A stretch of 10,086 nt of DNA. It comes from 13-2-20CM-68-14 sp036378475. GTDB lineage: Bacteria > Actinomycetota > Thermoleophilia > Gaiellales > Gaiellaceae. Positions 1 to 6,458 of the stretch are shown here, piece by piece; position 1 is the stretch's first letter; each line of letters begins with the position of its first letter. The position numbers and the translations under genes are program-made. A model generated the notes under the pieces. The model was not told the DNA's origin, made no database searches, and saw only the letters and a list, made by a program, of their open reading frames with translations. The stretch covers positions 1-10,086 of the forward strand of contig DASUWJ010000150.1 in the NCBI GenBank assembly GCA_036378475.1, read 5' to 3'.

Positions 1-80
1 GGTCGACGTTTCAGTTCCTCGTTCGCGAGCGCCTACGGGACTCGGGCGTCGAGGTCGCTCCCGACGGCTCGCTCCGCTAG
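1..80 (+). CDS. C-terminal fragment of an unidentified protein
   Basis: An open frame enters from the left edge and ends at TAG 78-80. It encodes about 25 residues ending VEVAPDGSLR. Nearly all third codon positions are G or C, as in the real genes here, and the frame stops five bases before the stop codon of the convergent amidotransferase gene, which is typical packing. The fragment is too short to identify. The protein family and even the coding status are inferred from codon bias and spacing only. Confidence 0.5.
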   Translation, partial: STFQFLVRERLRDSGVEVAPDGSLR

Positions 81-85
81 CCAGC

Positions 86-880
86 CTAGCTCGCCGCGGC
101 GACGATTGTTGCCAGCCGCTGCAGGCACGACGCGCCTTCGTGCGGAGCGCGCACTGCAGGGAGCGGCGTCTCCTCGAAGGCTCGGTCCGGCTCGAAGGTG
201 GCCCGGCTTGCCTCGCGCCCTCGCGTGAACGAGATGAGCGTTCCCTCCTCGAGTTCCTCTTTTCGCAGCTCGAGCCGGAGAGCCCGCTCGAGCACCTCGA
301 GCGCGAGCCTCGTCGAGGCGAAGAACGTCCCCTCGCGGCCACGGCCAAGCCAGATTGGTCGGCCAACGCCGCGGGCGGCGAAGAGGGTGTGCTCGCGCCG
401 TTCGTCGAGCCACGCCGCCGCCATCGAGCCGCGCAGGGCCTCGAGCGCCTCGGGGGCGCCCTCGGAATGAGCGGCGATCGCGAAGATCGCCTCCGAGTCG
501 ACCGTCATCCCGGGCTCCGCCCGCGAGCACTCGTGCGCCGCCAGCAGCTCGTCGTCGTTGACGATGATCCCGTCGTGCACGCCGACGACGGCGCCGTGGC
601 GGACCGGGTGGTTGTTGGCCGCGATCGTTGGGTGGCCCTTCGTGTAGTCGCGAACGTGCACGAGCACCTCGGTCGCCGAGGCGGGGATCGAAATCTGATC
701 GAGCAGCTCGCTCGCGCCCGAGCGCTGCTTGTGCACGGCGACGCGGCCGACTGCGCCGCGATAGGCATACCCGACCGCGTCGGCTCCGCGCTCGGCGATC
801 CCCGCGAGCAGGGCCTGCGCCGCGAGCGTCCGCTCGAGCGCGCTCGAGTCGGTCAGGCTATAGCCGGCGATCCCGCAAAA
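86..880 (-). CDS. Stand-alone class II glutamine amidotransferase (GlmS N-terminal-like domain)
   Basis: The product aligns by eye with the glutaminase domain of GlmS. It has the CGIAGY nucleophile motif (877 downwards), ERGADAVG (for YRGYDSAG), HVRDYTKGHP (for HTRWATHG), VHDGIIVND (for VHNGIIEN), TVDSEAI (for TDTEVI), and LFAARGVGRP followed by FASTRLAL. This is an Ntn-hydrolase fold that releases ammonia from glutamine. At about 264 residues it holds only this domain; the two SIS isomerase domains of GlmS (about 600 residues) are absent, so the ammonia acceptor is unknown. The oxyanion Asn of the HNG motif is Asp here. The start is odd: the codon before the nucleophile Cys is TTT (878-880), five bases after a GGGAG Shine-Dalgarno-like stretch. 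No ATG, GTG or TTG lies in frame between the upstream TAG and the Cys. A GTG at 736 would remove the catalytic residue. The gene is divergent from the sigma gene at 950. Confidence 0.75.
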   Translation of the reverse strand, partial: FCGIAGYSLTDSSALERTLAAQALLAGIAERGADAVGYAYRGAVGRVAVHKQRSGASELLDQISIPASATEVLVHVRDYTKGHPTIAANNHPVRHGAVVGVHDGIIVNDDELLAAHECSRAEPGMTVDSEAIFAIAAHSEGAPEALEALRGSMAAAWLDERREHTLFAARGVGRPIWLGRGREGTFFASTRLALEVLERALRLELRKEELEEGTLISFTRGREASRATFEPDRAFEETPLPAVRAPHEGASCLQRLATIVAAAS

Positions 881-934
881 CCTCGCTCCCTCGGTCGGGG
901 GGTTGACAAGATCAAGCGGGTTTGTCTCCAGGCC

Positions 935-940
935 GATACA
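935..940 (+). promoter_or_regulatory. Possible -10 element for the sigma gene
   Basis: GATACA lies nine bases before ATG 950, where no ribosome-binding site is visible. A perfect TTGACA sits at 903-908, but the 26-base gap is too long for a normal -35/-10 pair. The two elements may belong to different promoters, or one may be chance. Confidence 0.3.
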
Positions 941-949
941 GCCCCCACG

Positions 950-1897
<948 letters not shown>

Positions 1898-1907
1898 CTA
1901 GTCGTTC

Positions 1908-1934
1908 TTGTCGCTTCGGTGAGCGAAGCGGCGA
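1908..1934 (+). terminator. Hairpin after the sigma gene
   Basis: CGCTTCG (1912-1918) and CGAAGCG (1924-1930) form a perfect seven-pair stem with loop GTGAG. G-U, G-C and A-U pairs extend it towards 1908-1934. It begins 11 bases after the sigma stop codon. No U-tract follows, so it may act as a weak or Rho-assisted terminator. A second small hairpin, CGACGG (1949-1954) with CCGTCG (1964-1969), follows. Confidence 0.45.
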
Positions 1935-1985
1935 GTGCGCGGGATTGCCGACGGGGCGCTTCTCCGTCGCACCCTAGAGGCCAGC

Positions 1986-1991
1986 TAGCCT
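1986..1991 (+). promoter_or_regulatory. Candidate -10 element of a leaderless promoter for the PHP phosphatase gene
   Basis: TAGCCT fits the actinobacterial TANNNT -10 pattern and is seven bases before ATG 1999. No Shine-Dalgarno sequence and no convincing -35 are visible. Confidence 0.4.
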
Positions 1992-1998
1992 GGACGTG

Positions 1999-2736
1999 AT
2001 GCCCGCGGGCTTCGCCGACATCCATTCACACGTCGTTCCCTCGGGTGACGATGGCGCGCAATCGCCCGGCGAGGGTGCCGCTCTTTGCCGTGACGCGCAG
2101 GCTCACGGAACCTCGCTCCTGTACGCGACCCCACACGTCTCGCCGCAGCTGACGCTGAGCGCGGAGCGTGAGCGGCGGGTCCGCCGGGCCTACCGGGAAC
2201 TTCGCCAGCGGGTGCCGCTCGAACTTCGGCTCGGCTTCGAGCTGACGCCGATGGCAGCACTCCTCGAGGAGGATCCCTGGCGCTACGTGCTCGAGCAGAG
2301 CGAACACGTGCTCGTCGAGATTCCGTTCGTCGGCTCCGAGGAGCGCTTCCTCCAGGTCGGCGAGTGGATCGAGCGCTCGGGCCTGCTGCCGATCGTCGCC
2401 CATCCCGAACGGACGGAGGCGGTGCTGAGCGATCCGGCGCTCGCGGATCGGCTCGCCGAGCGGGGCTGGCTCCTCCAGGTCAACGCCTCGAGCCTGCTCG
2501 GCCACCACGGGGCCGAGCGCGAGGAACAGGGCTGGCGGCTCGTCGAGGAGCGCCTCGCCGCGCTCGTCGCCTCCGACGGGCATCGCGAGACTCGGCCCGC
2601 GCGGCTCGACGAGGCCTACGAGCTCGTGCGGGCGCGCATGGGGGAGGGGCAGGCGCTGGCGCTCTTCGACGGGAGCGCGCTCGGGCTGGCTACAACGAGA
2701 CGGCTTCCATCTCCCGCAGCTTCGCGAGGCGCTTGA
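1999..2736 (+). CDS. CpsB/YwqE-family PHP-domain phosphatase
   Basis: This 245-residue protein belongs to the metal-dependent PHP family of CpsB/CapC/YwqE, known as phosphotyrosine phosphatases that act on bacterial tyrosine kinases of capsule and exopolysaccharide synthesis. The metal-binding pattern is visible: DIHSHVVPSGDDGA at 7-20 (D7, H9, H11, D17/D18), ATPH ending at H46, E81 in GFELTP, H135 in IVAHPER, and D193/H195 in ASDGH. Length is normal for the family. ATG 1999 was chosen because DIHSH then begins at residue 7 and a TAGCCT element stands seven bases before it; GTG 1996 is also in frame. No Wzc- or CpsD-type kinase or glycosyltransferase is in the window, so the substrate is unknown. 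The last 47 bases overlap the 3' end of the convergent sigma gene, and the C-terminal ~15 residues (TTRRLPSPAASRGA) are read from that overlap. Confidence 0.88.
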   Translation: MPAGFADIHSHVVPSGDDGAQSPGEGAALCRDAQAHGTSLLYATPHVSPQLTLSAERERRVRRAYRELRQRVPLELRLGFELTPMAALLEEDPWRYVLEQSEHVLVEIPFVGSEERFLQVGEWIERSGLLPIVAHPERTEAVLSDPALADRLAERGWLLQVNASSLLGHHGAEREEQGWRLVEERLAALVASDGHRETRPARLDEAYELVRARMGEGQALALFDGSALGLATTRRLPSPAASRGA

Positions 2737-3751
2737 GAGCCTCGGTCTCGATCTGGCGCACGCGCTCGCGTGTCAGGCCGAGCCGCCGGCCGATCTCCTC
2801 GAGCGTCTTCGGCTCCGAGTCGGCGAGGCCGTAGCGGAGGATCACGACGTGCCGCTCGCGCTCCGAGAGCGCGGCGAGCGCCTGCCCGAGGGCTTCGCTT
2901 CGCAGCGAGTCCTCGACGCGCTCCTCCGGCAGCGGGTCGTCGTTCGCGACGAAGTCGCCGAAGACGGCGTCCTCGTGCTCACCGACCGGCTGGTCGAGAC
3001 TGGTCGAGGCCCGGGCCGCCGCCTTGACCTCCTTCGCCTGCTGGACGGGGAGGTTCGCCTCCTCGGCGATCTCGTCGAGCGTCGGCTCGCGCCCGAGCTG
3101 CGTCCAGAGCATCCGCTCGGCTCGGTTCATCTTCTGCATCCGCTCGACGATGTGGACCGGCATCCGGATCGTCCGCGCCTTGTCGGCGAGAGCGCGCGCG
3201 ACGGCCTGGCGGATCCACCAGGTCGCGTAGGTGGAGAACTTGTAGCCGCGGCGCCAGTCGAACTTCTCGACGGCGCGGATCAGGCCCAGGGTGCCCTCCT
3301 GGATCAGATCGAGGAACGGCAGGCCCTGGTTCCGGTAGTTCTTGGCGATCGAGACGACGAGGCGGAGGTTCGACTGGATCATCGTCTGTTTCGCATCGAG
3401 GTCGCCGCGCTCGATCCGCTTCGCAAGCTCGACCTCCTGCGCTGCGTTCAGCAGCCTGTGCCGGCCGGCCTCGCGCAGGAAGAGCTGCAGGGCATCGGTC
3501 GTGGTCTCGTGCGCCACCGGCGGTGGTGGCGGTGGTGGCGGCGCCACCTCGCGCGGTCCGTCGTCGGCGACGTCGATGCCACGCTGCTCCAGCTCGCGGA
3601 AGACGGCCTCCGTCTCGAGCAGGCCGAGCTCGAGTGGCTCGAGCACCTCGGTCAGCTCCGAGAGGCGAATCGAACCCGATTGCTCCGCAGCCTCGACGAG
3701 CTGCTGGAACTCCTGGTTCGAGAGCACGATGTCGAGCTCGACAGTCGTCAT
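2690..3751 (-). CDS. rpoD: Primary-type sigma factor RpoD/SigA
   Basis: A 353-residue sigma-70 protein, probably the housekeeping sigma. A region 1.1-like head (about 4-67, LSNQEFQQLVEAAEQSG onwards) is followed by an eight-proline linker (71-78). Region 1.2 starts TTDALQLFLREAG. Region 2 (about 122-190) carries FLDLIQEGTLGLIRAVEKFDW and FSTYATWWIRQAVARALAD. Region 3 starts ARTIRMPVHIVERM. Region 4 has the helix-turn-helix TLEEIGRRLGLTRERVRQIE. The presence of the head and the canonical regions separates it from the sigma at 950. ATG 3749-3751 was chosen because AGGA (3760-3763) lies eight bases before it; an ATG three codons upstream (3758-3760) has no spaced ribosome-binding site. A perfect TTGACA lies upstream at 3837-3842. 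It follows uppP by about 120 bases on the same strand and converges with the phosphatase gene. Confidence 0.94.
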   Translation of the reverse strand: MTTVELDIVLSNQEFQQLVEAAEQSGSIRLSELTEVLEPLELGLLETEAVFRELEQRGIDVADDGPREVAPPPPPPPPVAHETTTDALQLFLREAGRHRLLNAAQEVELAKRIERGDLDAKQTMIQSNLRLVVSIAKNYRNQGLPFLDLIQEGTLGLIRAVEKFDWRRGYKFSTYATWWIRQAVARALADKARTIRMPVHIVERMQKMNRAERMLWTQLGREPTLDEIAEEANLPVQQAKEVKAAARASTSLDQPVGEHEDAVFGDFVANDDPLPEERVEDSLRSEALGQALAALSERERHVVILRYGLADSEPKTLEEIGRRLGLTRERVRQIETEALKRLAKLREMEAVSL

Positions 3752-3836
3752 CCCCGCCATCCTGTGCTACCCGTGCACGCCTCGGATCCAAACCCGCCTC
3801 GGCCGCGATCGGGCCAATGCGCGATAAGCGTTGTTA

Positions 3837-3842
3837 TGTCAA
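3837..3842 (-). promoter_or_regulatory. Possible -35 hexamer upstream of rpoD
   Basis: TTGACA on the minus strand, in the gap between uppP and rpoD. The usual 16-18 base distance leads only to CATTGG-like sequence, a poor -10, so the promoter is incomplete by inspection. It would give a 5' leader of roughly 60 bases. Confidence 0.35.
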
Positions 3843-3880
3843 GTCGAAACATGAACCTCCCGCTCGGGTCCGCCCTTCGG

Positions 3881-4741
3881 TCAGAGGAGAAAGTAAACGC
3901 TGGCGGCGACTCCTGCAGCGACACAGTAGATCGCAAAGGGGGTCAGCCGGTTGGTTTCGAAGAAACGCATCAGGAAGCGGACGGACAAATAGGCCGTCAC
4001 GGCGGCGCAAATCGCGCCCACGAGAGCGGGACCGCGGACGCCGTTACCCTGCGGCCCGAAGAGCTCCGGCAGCTTGAGTGCGGCGGCCGCGCCGATGATC
4101 GGCGTCGCGAGCAGGAAGGCGAAGCGGGCCGCGTCCTCGTTCGAGAGCCCGACGAGCAGGCCACCGCCCATCGTCACGCCCGAGCGCGAGAAGCCCGGGA
4201 TCAGGGCGAGCGCCTGGACGGCCCCCACTCCGGACGCGTCTCGCCAGCTCACCCGTCGCCCGATTCGCTCGTCCGGATCGCCCCGCTCGGGCTCGGGCGC
4301 CCGGCGCCGTAGCGCCTCGGCGCCGAACAGCACCAGCCCGTTCACGATCAGGAAGAGGGCCGCGTACTGTGCGGAGGCGAAGACCGAGCGGAGCTTGTCC
4401 TGGAGCAGCAGGCCCAGGATCCCGGCCGGGATCGTCCCGACGACGAGCAGCCAGCCGAGCTTCGCATCCGTGTCCCCGGGCGCGATCTCTCGCTCGCGGA
4501 GGCTTCGACCGATACCCCGGAGGATCCGGACCCAGTCACGCCAGAAGAACCCGAAGAGGACGATCGCCGTCGCTAGGTGCGTCGCGACGAGGAAGGTGAT
4601 GAAGAAGGAGTCGTTTTGGTGGATGTGCCAGCCGAGCAGGCGGGGCAGGATCACGCTGTGGCCGAGGCTCGAGACCGGGAAGAGCTCGCTCACTCCCTGC
4701 AGCAGGCCGAGCACGATCGCTTGTCCGTAGGAGATCGGCAA
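3881..4741 (-). CDS. uppP: Undecaprenyl-diphosphatase UppP (BacA)
   Basis: An integral membrane phosphatase that converts undecaprenyl pyrophosphate to the monophosphate, recycling the lipid carrier for peptidoglycan and other wall polymers; the family confers bacitracin tolerance. From TTG 4739-4741 it has 286 residues, close to the usual ~270. The first signature QGVSELFPVSSLGH (15-28) gives the (E/Q)XXXE motif with Gln at the first position, plus the conserved Ser and His. The second signature IPGFSRSGVT (181-190) is intact. Many hydrophobic segments are visible, including those near 46-66, 98-113, 124-142, 205-223 and 238-252. No ATG or GTG lies close to the conserved N-terminus, and TTG gives MPISYGQAIV, which fits the family. 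It starts 14 bases after the His-rich membrane gene and is probably cotranscribed with it. Confidence 0.93.
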   Translation of the reverse strand: MPISYGQAIVLGLLQGVSELFPVSSLGHSVILPRLLGWHIHQNDSFFITFLVATHLATAIVLFGFFWRDWVRILRGIGRSLREREIAPGDTDAKLGWLLVVGTIPAGILGLLLQDKLRSVFASAQYAALFLIVNGLVLFGAEALRRRAPEPERGDPDERIGRRVSWRDASGVGAVQALALIPGFSRSGVTMGGGLLVGLSNEDAARFAFLLATPIIGAAAALKLPELFGPQGNGVRGPALVGAICAAVTAYLSVRFLMRFFETNRLTPFAIYCVAAGVAASVYFLL

Positions 4742-4755
4742 GCGCTCGGCGCGTC

Positions 4756-4998
4756 TTAGACGGCTGCGCCGCGCTGACGGGGGCCGCCGGAGCGAAACCA
4801 GGCGTAGACGAAGCACGCCAGCCCGAGCAGAAGCGCCGCGATCCCGTGCTTGACGTGGTGGTGGTTCGAGCCGGCCTGGTGTCCCGGGAAGAAGGACGGC
4901 AGCGACTTGGCGGGCTCCGCCCAGTAGACGATCGCGACCACGATCAGCACGATCCCGAGCACGAGGGCGAGCCAAACGAGCTGACGGCCGCGAGCCAT
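4756..4998 (-). CDS. Small two-helix membrane protein with His cluster
   Basis: An 80-residue protein of unknown function. Two hydrophobic helices (about 7-26 and 51-68) flank a short loop with PGHQAGSNHHHVKHG (39-52), containing five histidines. Basic residues in the first five positions suggest that the N-terminus is cytoplasmic and that the His-rich loop faces outside; this is inference from the positive-inside rule. The His cluster could bind a metal, but no function should be assumed. It is followed 14 bases later by uppP, so the two are probably one operon. TAAGCT at 5005-5010 lies six bases before the ATG and no Shine-Dalgarno sequence is seen, suggesting a leaderless start. Confidence 0.75.
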   Translation of the reverse strand: MARGRQLVWLALVLGIVLIVVAIVYWAEPAKSLPSFFPGHQAGSNHHHVKHGIAALLLGLACFVYAWFRSGGPRQRGAAV

Positions 4999-5004
4999 GG
5001 CGAG

Positions 5005-5010
5005 AGCTTA
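5005..5010 (-). promoter_or_regulatory. Candidate -10 element for the His-rich protein-uppP operon
   Basis: TAAGCT on the minus strand fits TANNNT and is six bases before ATG 4998. No clear -35 is visible. Confidence 0.4.
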
Positions 5011-5117
5011 GGGATTTCGCCTCCGGGGCGCTGCGGCTACGACGAGACGGGCATCGGATCCTCGACGGGCTCTCGCACGTCCGCGAGCTCACCCGAGACG
5101 GCGACCCCGGGCTCGAA

Positions 5118-5151
5118 AACGAAACGGCGCCCCGGAGGGCGCCGTTTCGTT
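5118..5151 (-). terminator. Strong intrinsic-terminator-like hairpin
   Basis: A 15-pair perfect stem (5118-5132 with 5137-5151) with a four-base loop. On the minus strand the stem is followed by TTTTCGAG, a short U-rich tail, so it best fits termination of leftward transcripts coming from 5604-6413, shielding the His-rich protein-uppP operon. On the plus strand the tail is poor. Confidence 0.65.
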
Positions 5152-5190
5152 CGCCGAGTCGATTTCGCTTTCGTCCACCGATTCCGCTGA

Positions 5191-5235
5191 CCTTCGGCTT
5201 CCGCCTACTGCCTTCGGTTCCGGCTTCGACCTACT
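5191..5235. repeat. Imperfect direct repeat pair
   Basis: Two adjacent units, 5191-5209 and 5211-5235, share CCTTCGG at the start, a TTCCG core and CCTACT at the end; the second unit carries a six-base insertion. Function unknown. Confidence 0.45.
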
Positions 5236-5331
5236 CGCGCTCCGTGCTCGGCGCAGGAGGGAATCTAGGAAAGGTCAGGTCCCGGCGCAAGTGGTCGAAG
5301 CACGAAAAGAGCGCAATTTGCACGCATTCAA

Positions 5332-5348
5332 TTTTCCACATTTCCACA
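5332..5348 (+). repeat. Tandem TTTCCACA octamers (DnaA-box-like)
   Basis: TTTCCACA occurs twice head to tail (5333-5340, 5341-5348). With the preceding T, the first reads TTTTCCACA, one mismatch from the TTATCCACA DnaA box. They lie in the most AT-rich patch of the window, just before a small membrane gene. Two boxes without dnaA, dnaN or a box cluster do not make an origin. Confidence 0.35.
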
Positions 5349-5392
5349 GCATCCGATCCAGCGTATGGAAGGGCCGTCGAGCGCCGGTTCGT

Positions 5393-5398
5393 TAGAGT
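5393..5398 (+). promoter_or_regulatory. Candidate -10 element for the 5407 gene
   Basis: TAGAGT fits TANNNT and stands eight bases before GTG 5407; no Shine-Dalgarno sequence lies between them. Confidence 0.4.
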
Positions 5399-5406
5399 CC
5401 GCGGCC

Positions 5407-5637
5407 GTGCCGCACCTCCCCCGCCCCCCGTCGATCGACCACGGTGTGATCTCGTTTCTCTGGGCGGTCGGGCTGGGTGCCTACGTCTACTTCGGTTCGC
5501 TCGCGGTCGGCGTCTCGAGCGGGACAGCCTTCATCTTCGCCTGCCTGATCGGCTTCGCGGTCTTCCTCTTCGTACGGGTCTTCGGCGAGGAGACGCCCCC
5601 GCGTCAGGCGGCCAAGTCGCGCGACCACATACGGTGA
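5407..5637 (+). CDS. Small two-helix membrane protein, unknown function
   Basis: From GTG 5407 the product is 76 residues. A proline-rich N-terminus (PHLPRPPSIDHG) is followed by two hydrophobic segments, VISFLWAVGLGAYVYFGSLAV and, after SSGT, AFIFACLIGFAVFLFVRVF, and a charged tail. I do not recognise the family. ATG 5365 would add 14 residues that look non-coding and has no ribosome-binding site, whereas GTG 5407 has a TAGAGT element eight bases before it. Its 3' end overlaps by 34 bases the stop end of a possible leftward 64-residue gene. It is the only rightward gene between 2737 and the right edge of the window. Confidence 0.6.
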   Translation: MPHLPRPPSIDHGVISFLWAVGLGAYVYFGSLAVGVSSGTAFIFACLIGFAVFLFVRVFGEETPPRQAAKSRDHIR

Positions 5638-5798
5638 TCGCCGACCAGCGCGACGAGCAAGAGGCGCGTCAGGTCGGCTCCGATCAGCTGGTGCAGGCGC
5701 TCGGCGACCGGGGCGCGGCCCTCGAGCAGGTCGAGCGGGGCGCACTGCGCGAGTAGCCGGCTGTCTCCACGGGTGCGGCGGCCCGATGCGGCGGTCAT
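5604..5798 (-). CDS. Possible small soluble protein of 64 residues
   Basis: The frame has strong coding bias: about nine in ten third codon positions are G or C. The sequence looks protein-like, with an amphipathic helical stretch (LDLLEGRAPVAERLHQLIGA then DLTRLLLVALVGDHR) and the end MWSRDLAA. I do not recognise the family. GATACT at 5804-5809 lies five bases before the ATG and there is no Shine-Dalgarno sequence. It is read in the same direction as the gene at 5853-6413, about 55 bases downstream of it, and could be cotranscribed. It overlaps the convergent 5407 gene by 34 bases. The alternative is a chance open frame in GC-rich DNA. Confidence 0.5.
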   Translation of the reverse strand: MTAASGRRTRGDSRLLAQCAPLDLLEGRAPVAERLHQLIGADLTRLLLVALVGDHRMWSRDLAA

Positions 5799-5852
5799 GC
5801 CTGAGTATCGACGGCTCGAGCCCCCGTGGTGATCCCTGGCGGGAGGGACGCG

Positions 5853-6413
5853 CTAGCCGGGCGGACCCTCCCTGGGCGGCGGCTCTGCGGCCGGCGGCCC
5901 TGCGGGCCCGCGGGCGGGCGGCGGCGCCGTTCGGTCGGCGACCGTCGTACCTGCCGGTGGAACGGCGGCCCCGCGCCGAGCCCCGGGCGCGATCGGGCCG
6001 GCCGTGTCGAACGAGAAGCCGAGAACGAGCCCGATCCCGAAGGCGACCACGTCCCGATAGGTCCCTAGACGGTGGGTCAGGTTTCGCACGTGGATGTCCT
6101 TCGACCAGCGGTGCACGTGGTCTCGGAGCCAGGTCGCCTCCGGCAGGTTGTAGACGAGGATCCAGAGCCCGACGATCACAACCGGAACAAAGGCCCACAA
6201 AAAGACGCCGAGCGAGATCCGGGGCACGCCCCATTTCGTCCAGCCGCCAACGAGCTGGGAGAGCGCCATCACGAGGCCCCCCGCGGCGATCAGCCCGTAC
6301 ACGGCCCAGTAGCCGCCCTGCGTGTGCACGTTGATGTGCGTCGCAATCCAGATCAGCACTCCGGTCAAAGCGGCTGCGATCAACGTCACGGTTCCACGGG
6401 TGAGTCCGTACAT
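5853..6413 (-). CDS. Four-helix membrane protein with Pro/Ala-rich tail
   Basis: A 186-residue protein of unknown function. Hydrophobic segments lie at about 7-26, 36-55, 66-90 and 122-138, then a low-complexity tail from about 140 is rich in Pro, Ala, Gly and Arg. Between helices 3 and 4 is a polar stretch with several His, Arg and Trp residues (WLRDHVHRWSKDIHVRNLTHRL), too long and charged to be membrane-embedded. A good ribosome-binding site, AGGAGG (minus strand, 6424-6429), is about ten bases before ATG 6413, unlike the leaderless-looking genes nearby. No enzyme motif is visible, so no function is assigned. Confidence 0.72.
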   Translation of the reverse strand: MYGLTRGTVTLIAAALTGVLIWIATHINVHTQGGYWAVYGLIAAGGLVMALSQLVGGWTKWGVPRISLGVFLWAFVPVVIVGLWILVYNLPEATWLRDHVHRWSKDIHVRNLTHRLGTYRDVVAFGIGLVLGFSFDTAGPIAPGARRGAAVPPAGTTVADRTAPPPARGPAGPPAAEPPPREGPPG

Positions 6414-6458
6414 CGGGGCACCACCTCCTACGGGAAGCGGTACCCAGAACGCAGCTTG

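Larger units (their letters stand above)
4999..5406. other. Gene-poor region of about 400 bp
   Basis: I find no convincing gene here. It contains the TAAGCT element for the leftward operon (5005-5010), a strong hairpin (5118-5151), an imperfect repeat pair (5191-5235), an AT-richer patch (about 5300-5355) with tandem TTTCCACA, and the TAGAGT element before the rightward gene at 5407. A short minus frame ending at a TAG near 5040 (…DPMPVSS) has reasonable codon bias but runs through the hairpin and has no supported start. Confidence 0.5.

Noticed and set aside
903..940. Complete sigma-70 promoter from TTGACA and GATACA
   Set aside because: The 26-base spacing is incompatible with a standard -35/-10 pair, so only the -10-like element is listed, with low confidence.
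140..949. Long in-frame N-terminal extension of the sigma factor at 950
   Set aside because: It is antisense to the amidotransferase gene, is Arg-rich and low in protein-like patterns, and sigma homology begins after 950.
3516..3545. GGT/GGC triplet run as a microsatellite
   Set aside because: It encodes the polyproline linker of RpoD and is a normal low-complexity coding tract.
2849..4312. 487-codon open frame on the plus strand
   Set aside because: It runs antisense through rpoD and uppP; its composition is a shadow of those genes in GC-rich DNA.
4742..5092. N-terminal extension of UppP to 5092
   Set aside because: It overlaps the whole His-rich membrane gene out of frame and lacks membrane segments; the family N-terminus begins at the TTG at 4741.
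5332..5348. Replication origin
   Set aside because: Only two DnaA-box-like octamers and none of the usual neighbours (dnaA, dnaN, gyrB, parAB).
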